From assembly GCA_035455745.1 (NCBI GenBank), contig DATIEP010000036.1, forward strand, positions 1 to 64,000: a DNA stretch of 64,000 nucleotides, in the 5' to 3' direction. A model generated the notes under the pieces. That model searched no databases and was not told the DNA's origin. It saw only the letters and a list, made by a program, of their open reading frames with translations. Positions 26,154 to 34,555 of this stretch are shown here, piece by piece; within the stretch, counting starts at the first letter, position 1; each line of letters opens with the position of its first letter. The stretch comes from JADGGM01 sp027307005. GTDB lineage: Bacteria > Gemmatimonadota > Gemmatimonadetes > Gemmatimonadales > Gemmatimonadaceae. Made by a program: the position numbers and the translations under genes.

Positions 26154-26807
26154 ATGACGGCCCCGACGCCGCCGGCGACTAAACTGCGCGCACTCGACGA
26201 CGCCACGCGCGGGCTCGTCGAGCTCGCGGTGGCCATCGCGGCGGACGGCGAGATGGCGCTGCGCGACGCGATGGCGCGGGCCGTGGCGGCCCGCATCGAT
26301 CCTGTCTGGGTGGAGGAGCTCATTCTGCAATCGCACTTGTTCAGCGGATTCCCGCGGGCCTTGAACGCCGCGCGCGAGTGGCGGCGCGCGTCGGGCCGGC
26401 ACGCGCCTAACGGTGATCCGGATGCCGATCCCGCGCCGGCACGCGTCCGCGCGTGGTACGCGCGCGGAGAGTCGACGTGCGCGACCGTCTACGGCGACAC
26501 GTACGAGCGCCTGCGCGCCAACATCCGCGCGCTCCACCCGGCCCTCGATGCCTGGATGATCGTCGACGGCTATGGCAAGGTCCTCGGCCGCCCGCAGCTC
26601 GACTTGCGAAGACGCGAGCTGTGCATCGTGGCCGTCTGCGCGGTGGGCGAGCAAGACCGCCAACTCCACGCGCACTTGCGCGGCGCGCTCAACGCCGGCG
26701 CGTCCGCTGATGAGATCAGTGACGTGCTCGACATCGTCGCCCCTCGTCTGCGCGACGAGACGAATCGCCGTTTTCGCTTGCTCTGGGACCGGGTGCGCGC
26801 CGCATGA
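26154..26807 (+). CDS. carboxymuconolactone decarboxylase-like (AhpD-fold) protein
   Basis: 217 residues, all-helical. Two related units are visible: DPVWVEELILQSHLFSGFPRALNAA and RRRELCIVAVCAVGEQDRQLHAHLRGALNAGASADEISDVLD, the second matching the CMD core. The CxxC peroxidase pair of AhpD is missing (only a single cysteine in IVAVCAVGEQ), so peroxidase activity is unlikely; a decarboxylase or structural role remains open. Its stop overlaps the obg start (ATGA), placing it first in the obg-dprA run. Confidence 0.78.
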   Translation: MTAPTPPATKLRALDDATRGLVELAVAIAADGEMALRDAMARAVAARIDPVWVEELILQSHLFSGFPRALNAAREWRRASGRHAPNGDPDADPAPARVRAWYARGESTCATVYGDTYERLRANIRALHPALDAWMIVDGYGKVLGRPQLDLRRRELCIVAVCAVGEQDRQLHAHLRGALNAGASADEISDVLDIVAPRLRDETNRRFRLLWDRVRAA

Positions 26808-27829
26808 GCCCATTCATCGATCGCGTCGACATCGAGGTCGAGGCCGGCACGGGCGGCTCGGGGTGCGTCTCGTTCCGTCGCGAGCATCGCGTGCCCATGG
26901 GCGGCCCCGACGGCGGCGACGGCGGGCGCGGGGGCAATGTGCTCCTGCGCGGGGACAGCAATCTCGCCACGCTGCTCGATTACACGTATCGCACGCGCTT
27001 CGCCGCCGATCGCGGCGAGCACGGCATGGGCGCGAACAAAACTGGACGCTCGGGCGACGATATCGTCCTGCCGGTGCCGTTGGGCACCGTCGTCCGCGAT
27101 CTCGACACCCGAGAATGGCTCGGCGAGGTGACGGAAGACGGGCAGACGCTGCTCGTCGCGCGCGCGGGCCGCGGCGGGCGCGGCAATTCGTTCTTCGTGA
27201 CCTCCACGCACCAGGCGCCGCGCGATTGGCAGGTCGGCGAGGAAGGGCAGCGGCGCCGGATCGAGCTCGAGCTCAAGCTCATCGCCGATGTCGGGCTGGT
27301 GGGCCAGCCTAACGCCGGCAAGTCGACGCTGCTCTCGGTCGTTTCGGCGGCCCATCCCAAGATCGCCGATTATCCGTTCACCACGCTCTCGCCTAACTTG
27401 GGGGTGGTGCAGCTCTCCGACCATCGCACGTTCGTCGTCGCCGACATCCCCGGCATCATCGAGGGCGCCCACGAAGGCCGCGGCCTGGGCCTCACGTTTC
27501 TCCGACACATCGAGCGCACGCGCCTGCTCGCCTTTCTCATTCCCGTGGACGCGCTCGACTGGCAAGCGGAGTATGACGGCTTGCGCCGCGAAATCGCCAG
27601 CTATTCCGCCGAGCTGGCGTCCAAGCCGCACTGCGTCGTGTTCACGAAAATGGACCTGTTAGGCGAGCTCGAGGCCCCGCCCATCAGCGCGCCAGACGCG
27701 TTCGGCGTGTTCGCCATCAGCGCCGCCGCCCGGCTGGGCCTCGACGCGCTCCTCGCCGCGCTGTGGAGCCGACTGCTCGAGCTCCGCACCGCCGCCGCCA
27801 CCCGAGCGACCGACGCCGCGCTACCATGA
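26804..27829 (+). CDS. obg: GTPase Obg/CgtA
   Basis: 341 residues. The glycine-rich Obg fold occupies about residues 1-160 (VEAGTGGSGCVSFRREHRVPMGGPDGGDGGRGGNVLLR). The G domain follows: G1 GQPNAGKST near residue 167, switch region YPFTTLSPNLGVV, G3 DIPGIIEGAHEGRGLGLTFLRHIER, G4 FTKMDL. It is a ribosome-associated GTPase acting in 50S assembly and stringent response. There is no long C-terminal extension. The start overlaps the preceding stop; its own TGA stop sits in the sequence CCATGAC at the problematic dprA junction. Confidence 0.97.
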   Translation: MSPFIDRVDIEVEAGTGGSGCVSFRREHRVPMGGPDGGDGGRGGNVLLRGDSNLATLLDYTYRTRFAADRGEHGMGANKTGRSGDDIVLPVPLGTVVRDLDTREWLGEVTEDGQTLLVARAGRGGRGNSFFVTSTHQAPRDWQVGEEGQRRRIELELKLIADVGLVGQPNAGKSTLLSVVSAAHPKIADYPFTTLSPNLGVVQLSDHRTFVVADIPGIIEGAHEGRGLGLTFLRHIERTRLLAFLIPVDALDWQAEYDGLRREIASYSAELASKPHCVVFTKMDLLGELEAPPISAPDAFGVFAISAAARLGLDALLAALWSRLLELRTAAATRATDAALP

Positions 27830-28886
27830 CCTCGACGCGCGGCGCCGAGCGCTCGCGCTCTCTCTCCTGCCGCGCGTCGGAGTCGCCACATATCACGAGC
27901 TGGTTGCACGATTTGGGTCCGCTCCGGACGCATTTGATGCGACCGGTACTGCGATCGAACGCGACGCCGCGTTGCGGACAGCCGATGACTCGCTCGCGGC
28001 CGCGGAGCGCACCCGGGCGCGTCTCATCCTCGCGGGCGACGAGGAGTATCCGCCCGCGCTGTTCGACCTCGACCACGTCGGCGCGCCTAACCAGCCGCTC
28101 TCGCCCCCGCTGCTCTGGGCCATCGGGAAGACGAGCCTCCTCGCATCCACCGTCGTCGCCATCGTCGGCACGAGGCGCGCGACCCTGTACGGAGAGCGCG
28201 CGACGGCCGACGTCGCGTTCGCCCTGGCCCGCGCCGGCGCGACCATCGTCAGCGGCATGGCTCGTGGCATCGATGCGGCGGGGCACCGCGCAGCGCTGGG
28301 CTGCCCATCCGGCGCGACCATCGCCGTGCTCGGCACCGGCGTCGATGTGGCGTATCCGGTGTCGCACCGCGCCCTGCACGAGCGCATCGCAGAGACGGGC
28401 CTGGTCCTCTCGGAGGAGCTGCCGGGAGACCGTGCTAACGGAGGCTCGTTTCCGAAGCGCAATCGCATCATCGCTGCGCTCGCATCCGTCACCATCGTGT
28501 GCGAAGCGCCGGAGCGAAGCGGCGCCCTCATCACCGCACGCTATGCCAATGATCTCGGGCGCACGGTGGCCGCGGTCCCCGGCCGCATCGATTCGCCTCA
28601 GAGCCAGGGGTCAAATCGCTTGTTGCGCGATGGAGCATGCGTGATCGCTGATGTCGCCGATGCGCTCTGTCTCATCCATGCCGCGCCACCCGAGCGCGCC
28701 GAACCGTCCTTCGACGATCCCGATGAACGCGCCGTGTGGAACGCCCTCGAGCTCGGCCCGGCCGACATCGACACGCTCACCGCGCGCGCTCACCTCGCGC
28801 CGCGGGCGTGTCTCGCCGCCGTCACGTCGCTCGAGCTCCGCGGCGCCATCGACTGCGCGCTCGATGGAGCGATCCGCCGTCGATGA
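27828..28886 (+). CDS. dprA: DNA-processing protein DprA, 5' end lacking a recognisable start
   Basis: The Rossmann-fold core is clear: VVAIVGTRRATLYGERATADVAFALARAGATIVSGMARGIDAAGH, NGGSFPKRNRIIAALAS and APERSGALITARYANDLGR. DprA loads RecA on incoming single-stranded DNA in transformation. The same frame reads back through RRALALSLLPRVGVATYHELVARFGSAPDAFDA, the usual N-terminal domain, directly to the end of obg, but holds no ATG, GTG or TTG before the TTG at 27972. The ATG at 27826 is in a different frame. Either a one-base indel or frameshift, a non-standard start, or an N-terminally short product from 27972 is implied. The C-terminal DprA winged helix is present. Confidence 0.85.
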   Translation, partial: DLDARRRALALSLLPRVGVATYHELVARFGSAPDAFDATGTAIERDAALRTADDSLAAAERTRARLILAGDEEYPPALFDLDHVGAPNQPLSPPLLWAIGKTSLLASTVVAIVGTRRATLYGERATADVAFALARAGATIVSGMARGIDAAGHRAALGCPSGATIAVLGTGVDVAYPVSHRALHERIAETGLVLSEELPGDRANGGSFPKRNRIIAALASVTIVCEAPERSGALITARYANDLGRTVAAVPGRIDSPQSQGSNRLLRDGACVIADVADALCLIHAAPPERAEPSFDDPDERAVWNALELGPADIDTLTARAHLAPRACLAAVTSLELRGAIDCALDGAIRRR

Positions 28887-28930
28887 CGGGCGCGCGCGCC
28901 GGATGAGCGATATGTTTCGGTGTGGTCCGC

Positions 28931-30106
28931 ATGCCCTATCCGCTGTCGGAACTCGCCCCGACGCCCGCGCCCAACGCGCTCCCCAGACACGTCTACGTGC
29001 ACGTCCCGTTCTGCCGGCGGCGGTGCACGTACTGCGACTTCGCAATCGCAGTGCGCCGGAGCGTCCCCGTCGCCGCGTTCATCGACTCGCTCGCGCACGA
29101 GATCGACCTGCGCTACCCCGACCGTGCTCCGCGTGCGATCGATACGCTCTATTTCGGCGGCGGCACGCCGTCTCTGTTAGGCGGCGACGGCGTTGCCCGC
29201 TTGCTGGATCGCCTGCGCGCACGCTTCCGCTTCGACGACGGCGCTGAGGTGACGCTCGAGGCAAATCCGGACGACGTGAGCCCAGAATCGGCCCGCGCCT
29301 GGCGCGCCGCGGGTATCAATCGATTGTCCATCGGAGCACAATCGTTCGATGCTCGCGTGCTCGCCTGGATGCACCGCACCCACGATGCGGCACAGATCGC
29401 TCGCGCCGTGTGGGCCGCGCGCGCCGCGGGGATCGAGAACCTGTCGCTCGATCTCATTTTTGCGCTGCCCTCGTCGCTCGGCCGCGATTGGCGGGACGAC
29501 GTCCACCGCGCGCTCGACCTCGAACCGGCACACCTCTCGCTCTACGGTCTCACGATCGAGCCCGCAACGCCGTTGGCGCGCTGGCGCGATCGTCAGCTCA
29601 TGCACGAGGCGCCTGACGACGTGTACGAACGCGACTTTCTCCTGGCAGACGAGACCCTGGCCGCAGCCGGCTTCGAACACTACGAGGTCTCCAACTACGC
29701 TCGACCCGGGAGCCGTGCGCGCCACAACTCGAGCTACTGGCGGCACCTCGCCTACGACGGCTTCGGTCCGAGCGCACACTCGTTCGATACGCTGCGCCGC
29801 CGCTGGAACGCACGCGAGCTGGCCGCGTGGTCGCGGCGTGTGGCAGCAGGCGGTGACCCCGTGGAGGATCACGAGGTCCTCACCGGAGACAACCGCAACA
29901 CGGAACGCATCTACCTGGGCTTGCGTACCAACCATGGTGTGGAGATCGCGCCGCCGGCTCTGGCAGCCGACCATGAAATGCTCGATCGTTGGGTCGCGGC
30001 TGGCTGGGCAATGAGAGAAGGGTCGAGGCTTCGTCTCACGCCGCGGGGCTGGCTTCGGCTCGATACGTTGGCAACCGACTTGACCGCGCTGTCAAGTCAT
30101 TCGTAA
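28931..30106 (+). CDS. hemW: radical SAM protein HemW (heme chaperone)
   Basis: 391 residues from ATG 28931 (a GTG at 28922 adds three residues). The radical-SAM cluster motif is VHVPFCRRRCTYCDF (CxxxCxxC, near residues 30-37), followed by YFGGGTPSLLGG, TLEANPDDVS, GINRLSIGAQSFD and LDLIFALP. The NxxYWRHLAYDGFGPSAHSF segment is typical of HemW. HemW binds heme and inserts it into respiratory enzymes; older annotations call it oxygen-independent coproporphyrinogen oxidase, but the HemN-specific N-terminal features are missing. It lies upstream of hrcA, a widely conserved order. Confidence 0.93.
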   Translation: MPYPLSELAPTPAPNALPRHVYVHVPFCRRRCTYCDFAIAVRRSVPVAAFIDSLAHEIDLRYPDRAPRAIDTLYFGGGTPSLLGGDGVARLLDRLRARFRFDDGAEVTLEANPDDVSPESARAWRAAGINRLSIGAQSFDARVLAWMHRTHDAAQIARAVWAARAAGIENLSLDLIFALPSSLGRDWRDDVHRALDLEPAHLSLYGLTIEPATPLARWRDRQLMHEAPDDVYERDFLLADETLAAAGFEHYEVSNYARPGSRARHNSSYWRHLAYDGFGPSAHSFDTLRRRWNARELAAWSRRVAAGGDPVEDHEVLTGDNRNTERIYLGLRTNHGVEIAPPALAADHEMLDRWVAAGWAMREGSRLRLTPRGWLRLDTLATDLTALSSHS

Positions 30107-30109
30107 TTT
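30080..30109 (+). promoter_or_regulatory. sigma-70-type promoter for hrcA, possibly leaderless
   Basis: TTGACC (30080-30085), an 18-base spacer, then TAATTT (30104-30109), overlapping the end of hemW. A start site about 7 bases on falls at or next to the hrcA ATG (30117), implying a leaderless or near-leaderless mRNA. No CIRCE inverted repeat (TTAGCACTC-N9-GAGTGCTAA) is present here. Confidence 0.5.
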
Positions 30110-30116
30110 TAGACTT

Positions 30117-31160
30117 ATGACGCTCGCACAGCTTACGGATCGGGAGCGCCGCGTGTTGGCGGCGGTCATCCGCTCCTATGTCGAGACAGCCGAGCCTGCC
30201 GGATCGCGGATGATTTCGCGGCGGTACATGCTCGACTTGTCGCCGGCGACGATCCGCAACACGATGAGCGATCTCGAGGACAAGGGTTTCCTCTTCCATC
30301 CACATACGTCGGCGGGTCGCGTGCCCACGGACATGGCGTACCGGACGTACGTGGACGGCCTCATGCACTTCGCGCCGCTCGAGCCGGGCGCGCGCGACGC
30401 GCTGATCGAGCAGCTCTCCGGCGGCGGCACGGCCATCGATGCGATCCTGCGCCGGGCCGCGCAGGTGCTGGGCGTGTTGACGCAGGAGCTGGGCATTGCG
30501 TTAGGCCCGCGCCTCGATGAAGCGCGCCTCGAGCGGTTGGAGCTGATCAAGGTGAGCTCGGAACGGCTGCTGCTCGTGCTCCGCCTGACGGGCGGTGCGG
30601 CGCGCAGCATCTTTGTCGAAGTGCCGGGCGAGATCGCGGAGAAAGCCATTGCCGAAGTGACGGAGGTGCTGAACGAGCGGCTCGCCGGCTGCACCTGGCG
30701 CGAGCTGCGGTCGACGCTCTCCGAGCGGCTGCGCGACCAGCGCGCCGGATCCGACGCGGGCGAGTTGATCAACATCTTCATCCAGGAAGCCGAGCAGATG
30801 TTGGACACGAGCCGTGCGTTCGGCGACCCGCAGGTGCTCCTGGGGCAGACGTCCGTGCTGGCCGAGCAGCCGGAGTTCGCCACCGGCGACAACCTGCGCA
30901 AGCTGCTGGCGCTCACCGACCGTCCGGAAGCGTTAGGCGCGCTGCTCCAGCGGCAGAACACGGCGCCCGGCATCTCCATCACCATCGGCACCGAGCACGC
31001 CGACGCGCGCCTGTCCGGCCTCACGGTGGTCACCGCCGAGTATCACGCGGGCGCGCTGGCGGGCGTGATCGGCGTGATCGGACCGACGAGAATGCCCTAC
31101 GAGAAAGTCGTCTCGCTGGTGACGCACACCTCGCGGCTCATCAGCGACCTGCTCGATTGA
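30117..31160 (+). CDS. hrcA: heat-inducible transcription repressor HrcA
   Basis: 347 residues. N-terminal winged helix: LTDRERRVLAAVIRSYVETAEPAGSRMISRRY then LSPATIRNTMSDLEDKGFLFHPHTSAGRVPTDMAYRTYVD, the most conserved part of HrcA. The GAF-like domain and C-terminal helices follow, ending PYEKVVSLVTHTSRLISDLL. It represses chaperone genes through CIRCE operators and is controlled by GroEL. Followed by dnaJ after 36 bases without the usual grpE and dnaK between, so those are elsewhere. No ribosome-binding site precedes the ATG. Confidence 0.95.
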   Translation: MTLAQLTDRERRVLAAVIRSYVETAEPAGSRMISRRYMLDLSPATIRNTMSDLEDKGFLFHPHTSAGRVPTDMAYRTYVDGLMHFAPLEPGARDALIEQLSGGGTAIDAILRRAAQVLGVLTQELGIALGPRLDEARLERLELIKVSSERLLLVLRLTGGAARSIFVEVPGEIAEKAIAEVTEVLNERLAGCTWRELRSTLSERLRDQRAGSDAGELINIFIQEAEQMLDTSRAFGDPQVLLGQTSVLAEQPEFATGDNLRKLLALTDRPEALGALLQRQNTAPGISITIGTEHADARLSGLTVVTAEYHAGALAGVIGVIGPTRMPYEKVVSLVTHTSRLISDLLD

Positions 31161-31196
31161 TCCTGCCTAACGTCATGCTCACGACTCCCGACTCAC

Positions 31197-32333
31197 ATGG
31201 CTGACTTCTACGACGTGCTGGGCGTGCCGCGCGATGCGTCCGACGACGACATCAAGAAGGCGTATCGCAAGCTCGCGATGCAGTACCACCCCGACCGCAA
31301 CGGCGGCTCCAAGGAGGCGGAAGAGCGCTTCAAGGGCATCACCGAGGCGTACGACGTGCTCCGCGATTCCGGCAAGCGCGCGGCCTACGATCGATACGGC
31401 GAGGCCGGACTCCGCGGTGCGGCGTCGGGAGGATTCCACCACGTGGACCTCGCCGAAGCGTTAGGCATCTTCATGCGCGATTTCGGCGGGTTCGGCGGCC
31501 TCGAGGACATGTTCGGCGGCCGCCAGCGCGGCGGCCCGCGCGCCGGCGCCGACATCAAGGTCACCGTCCCGCTCACGCTGCCGGAAGTCGCCTCGGGCGT
31601 CGACAAGCAGCTCACCCTCAAGCTGCTCGATCCGTGCGAGCGCTGCGAGGGAACCGGCTCGGAACCGGGCACCAAGCCCAAGCGCTGCCCAACGTGCAGC
31701 GGATCCGGCGAAGTGCGGCGCGCCCAACGCTCGTTCTTCGGACAGTTCGTGAGCGTCGCGCCGTGTCCGACCTGCGCGGGGCAGGGCACGATCATCGACA
31801 CCCCGTGCAAACGCTGCAAGGGCGAAGGCCGCGCGCGCGCCGAGCGCACGTTCAGCGTGTCCATTCCCGCGGGCGTCGCGACGGGGCAGTACATGTCGCT
31901 CCGCGAGCAGGGCAGCGTTGGGCCGCAGGGCGGCCCGCGCGGCGACGTGCTCGTCGTGTTCGAGGTGGAAGACGACGCGCGCTTCGAGCGCGACGGCGCA
32001 GACCTCTACACCGAAGTCCTCGTCACCTACGCCCAACTCGTGCTCGGTGCAGACGTCGATGTGCCGAACGTCACCGGCGCGATCTCGCTCCGCGTTCCGC
32101 CCGGAACGCAGAGCGGCCAGGTGTTCCAGCTGCGCGGCCGCGGTCTTCCGCGCGTGAATGCGTCAGGCGTCGGAGATCTCCACGTGCGCGTACAGCTGTG
32201 GACACCGCAGACGGTGTCGCCCGAGCACAAAACGTTGCTCCAGGAACTGCAGAAGCTCGAGGGCGACATGCCGGCGGGCAACGCGCGATCCAAAGGCCTG
32301 TGGTCGAAGATGAAGGAGGCGCTGGGTGCGTGA
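31197..32333 (+). CDS. dnaJ: chaperone protein DnaJ
   Basis: 378 residues, full type-I DnaJ. J-domain residues 1-70 with HPD in QYHPDRNGG; Gly/Phe-rich region with RDFGGFGGLEDMFGG; four zinc-binding repeats CERCEGTG, CPTCSGSG, CPTCAGQG and CKRCKGEG (about residues 144-205); then the C-terminal substrate-binding domains. It stimulates DnaK ATPase and delivers unfolded proteins. Downstream of hrcA, with a GCCTAAC motif in the 36-base gap. Confidence 0.97.
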   Translation: MADFYDVLGVPRDASDDDIKKAYRKLAMQYHPDRNGGSKEAEERFKGITEAYDVLRDSGKRAAYDRYGEAGLRGAASGGFHHVDLAEALGIFMRDFGGFGGLEDMFGGRQRGGPRAGADIKVTVPLTLPEVASGVDKQLTLKLLDPCERCEGTGSEPGTKPKRCPTCSGSGEVRRAQRSFFGQFVSVAPCPTCAGQGTIIDTPCKRCKGEGRARAERTFSVSIPAGVATGQYMSLREQGSVGPQGGPRGDVLVVFEVEDDARFERDGADLYTEVLVTYAQLVLGADVDVPNVTGAISLRVPPGTQSGQVFQLRGRGLPRVNASGVGDLHVRVQLWTPQTVSPEHKTLLQELQKLEGDMPAGNARSKGLWSKMKEALGA

Positions 32334-32378
32334 TCGCGCGCGCCGCGCGCGCCGCTCGATGCCGAACGCCGGAGCGCG

Positions 32379-33209
32379 GTGAGCTGGACCGAGGTTCGCG
32401 TGCACCACGCCGGCGACGCGACGCGCGAGGCGGTGGTCGCGGCCCTCGTGCATGCCGGCGCGCCGGCAGTCCAGGAGCTGGACGAATCACTGCTCACCCA
32501 CGTGCCCGGTGACGCCGACGTCGCGGCGCTGTACGCCGCGCTGCGCGCCGCCGACGCAACGGTCACCATCGAGGCACGCGACGCAGGCCACATCGATGTT
32601 GCTCGCGCGTGGCCGCCCGCGGTTGGCGTGCAGCGAATCGGGCGCGTGGCCGTAGCACCGCCCTGGCGCGCCGCCGACATCGCCGACGCCGAATGCCGCG
32701 TGATCATCGAGCCGGCGATGGCGTTCGGCACTGGAGAGCACGAGACCACGCGCGGCGTGTTGCGCCTCATGCAGGACGTGGTGCAGCCCGGCGACACCGT
32801 CATCGACCTCGGCGCCGGCAGCGCGATCCTGTCCATCGCCGCCGTTCAGTTAGGCGCGGAGCGCGCGATCGCCATCGAATCCGATCCGCAGGCGATCGCC
32901 AACGCGGAACAGAATGCCGCGGCCAACGGCGTCGCCGACCGCGTGCGGGTGATCGAAGGCGACGCGCGCGTCATCCTGCCGCTCGTCGCGCCGGCGCGCG
33001 TGCTGTTCGCCAACATCATCTCGCGGGTGGTCGTCGAGCTGGCGCCGGCCATGCGGGCGGCGCTCGCGCCTAACGGTCGGGCCGTGGTGAGCGGCATCCT
33101 GGCCGCCGAGCGCGAGGCCGTGGTGGCGTCGTTGGGCGAAGCCGGCTGGCTGGTCCACGCCGAACACATCGAGGGGGAATGGTGGAGCAGCGTGATCGCG
33201 CCGCGTTAG
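32379..33209 (+). CDS. prmA: ribosomal protein L11 methyltransferase PrmA
   Basis: 276 residues. N-terminal L11-recognition domain, then RVIIEPAMAFGTGEHETTRGVLRLMQ, the PrmA hallmark, SAM motif I DLGAGSAILSIAA and FANIISRVVVELAPAM where N-I replaces the usual NPPY-like loop. It trimethylates ribosomal protein L11. GTG start. Its 3' end overlaps rsmE by 31 bases, so the two rRNA/ribosome-modifying genes are coupled. Confidence 0.93.
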   Translation: MSWTEVRVHHAGDATREAVVAALVHAGAPAVQELDESLLTHVPGDADVAALYAALRAADATVTIEARDAGHIDVARAWPPAVGVQRIGRVAVAPPWRAADIADAECRVIIEPAMAFGTGEHETTRGVLRLMQDVVQPGDTVIDLGAGSAILSIAAVQLGAERAIAIESDPQAIANAEQNAAANGVADRVRVIEGDARVILPLVAPARVLFANIISRVVVELAPAMRAALAPNGRAVVSGILAAEREAVVASLGEAGWLVHAEHIEGEWWSSVIAPR

Positions 33210-33931
33210 CCGCCTTTTTCTGCCAGGACCCGATGGCCGCCGGCCACACCGTGATCCTCGGCGAGGGCGAAGTGCAGCACGCGCGCGTCCGACGCATCGG
33301 CATCGGCGAACGCGTGCGTCTCGTGGACGGCGCCGGCGCCGTCGCGACCGGCACGGTGGTGCGGCTCACGAAAGCGCAGGCATCCATCGACATCGAATCG
33401 GTGGATCGCGTCGAGCCCGGGCCGGTGATTCACCTCATGCTGCCCGTCGCGGACCGCGAGCGCATGCTCTGGCTCGCCGAAAAAGCGACAGAGCTCGCGA
33501 TTTTCTCGTGGCGTCCGGTGATGTGGAAGCGCTCGCGCAGCGTGAGTCCGCGCGGCGAGGGCGTCACGTTTCAAACAAAAGTCCGCACGCGAATGTTGTC
33601 GGCGCTCACGCAATCCGGCGGCGCGTGGCTGCCCGTTCTCTATCCCGACGCCACACCCGATCGGGCGATCGCGTCAGCCCCATCTGGCGCGCGATGGCTG
33701 CTCGACTCGGAAGGCGAGCCCGCGCCGAACGTGCCGGTCACCGCGCCGATCACCATCGCGGTCGGCCCCGAAGGCGGTGTCGAACCAGAAGAGCGAACGC
33801 TGCTCACCGGCGCGGGATTCGTACCCGTGCGGATCGCTCCGCTCACCCTGCGCTTCGAGACGGCGGCCATCGCCGGACTGGCCATCGCGCGCGCAGCGCT
33901 GCTCGGAACCATGGAGAAATCGGGTGCCTGA
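33179..33931 (+). CDS. rsmE: 16S rRNA m3U1498 methyltransferase RsmE
   Basis: 250 residues. N-terminal PUA-like domain (GEGEVQHARVRRIGIGERVRLVDGAGAVATGTV) and C-terminal SPOUT knot with the signature IAVGPEGGVEPEERTLL and LRFETAAIAGLAIARA. It methylates N3 of U1498 in 16S rRNA. The ATG at 33179 follows GAGGGGG directly upstream, which decides the start even though it lies inside prmA. It overlaps the HIT gene by 8 bases. Confidence 0.93.
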   Translation: MVEQRDRAALAAFFCQDPMAAGHTVILGEGEVQHARVRRIGIGERVRLVDGAGAVATGTVVRLTKAQASIDIESVDRVEPGPVIHLMLPVADRERMLWLAEKATELAIFSWRPVMWKRSRSVSPRGEGVTFQTKVRTRMLSALTQSGGAWLPVLYPDATPDRAIASAPSGARWLLDSEGEPAPNVPVTAPITIAVGPEGGVEPEERTLLTGAGFVPVRIAPLTLRFETAAIAGLAIARAALLGTMEKSGA

Positions 33932-34265
33932 AACCTGTTTGTTCTGTCGCATCGTACAGGGCGAAATACCGGCGACGGTCGTCGCGTCCACGGATGAGGC
34001 CATCGCGATTCGAGACATCGATGCGAAAGCGCCCGTCCACGTGCTGGTGCTTCCGAAGCAGCACCTGAGGTCGCTCAATGATGCGACGGATGCGGGCCTG
34101 GTCGGGCGATTGATGGCGCTCGCCGTGGACGTCGCGAGGAACGAGGGGATCGCCGACAGCGGATATCGGCTGGTCATCAACACGAACGAGCATGGCGGAC
34201 AAACCGTGCACCACCTGCACGTGCACGTCCTTGGCGGACGTCCGCTGCGCTGGCCGCCGGGTTAG
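33924..34265 (+). CDS. HIT family (HINT-like) purine nucleoside phosphoramidase
   Basis: 113 residues from the GTG at 33924, with GGAG 7 bases upstream. Begins ETCLFCRIVQGEIPATVV, the standard HINT start with a Cys pair, and ends with the histidine triad HHLHVHVLGGR. These enzymes hydrolyse adenosine phosphoramidates such as those linked to lysine; physiological role in bacteria is loosely defined. The start overlaps rsmE by 8 bases. The longer frame from 33777 would be entirely inside rsmE and is rejected. Confidence 0.92.
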   Translation: MPETCLFCRIVQGEIPATVVASTDEAIAIRDIDAKAPVHVLVLPKQHLRSLNDATDAGLVGRLMALAVDVARNEGIADSGYRLVINTNEHGGQTVHHLHVHVLGGRPLRWPPG

Positions 34266-34277
34266 CTCACGTACTGC

Positions 34278-34305
34278 TTGACACGTCGTCACGGAATTCC
34301 ATAAC
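34278..34305 (+). promoter_or_regulatory. sigma-70-type promoter for rpsU
   Basis: TTGACA (34278-34283), 16-base spacer, CATAAC (34300-34305, four of six match to TATAAT). It lies in the 98-base gap between the HIT gene and rpsU, and probably starts the rpsU-yqeY-mutS2-dnaG transcript with a leader of about 50 bases. Confidence 0.55.
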
Positions 34306-34363
34306 TTGTCGCAGCTTGTACACTTAACAACCTCGTACTCGCCACCATCGGGGAAGACATCAC

Positions 34364-34552
34364 TTGTCTGAAGTCATCATCCACGACGATGAAAACTTCG
34401 AGCGTGCCCTCAAGCGCTTCAAGAAGAAGTGCGAAAAGGCAGGCATTCTCTCCGATTTGCGTAAGCATCGGCATTACGAGAAACCGAGCGAGCGCCGGAA
34501 GCGGAAAGAGAACGCGGCGCGACGCAAGAATCGCCGTCCGCGCCCGGTCTGA
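34364..34552 (+). CDS. rpsU: 30S ribosomal protein S21
   Basis: 62 residues, highly basic: DENFERALKRFKKKCEKAGILSDLRKHRHYEKPSERRKRK matches bS21 throughout. It begins with TTG preceded by GGGGA at nine bases; no ATG or GTG is available. S21 lies near the anti-Shine-Dalgarno region of the 30S platform. Own promoter upstream; yqeY starts three bases after its stop. Confidence 0.96.
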   Translation: MSEVIIHDDENFERALKRFKKKCEKAGILSDLRKHRHYEKPSERRKRKENAARRKNRRPRPV

Positions 34553-34555
34553 GCA

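Noticed and set aside
27763..28644. 293-residue frame overlapping the obg end and dprA in another frame
   Set aside because: Composition is arginine/serine/proline-rich without motifs; the DprA frame carries the conserved Rossmann and N-terminal domains.
30060..30120. CIRCE operator before hrcA
   Set aside because: No TTAGCACTC-N9-GAGTGCTAA or near match in this interval.
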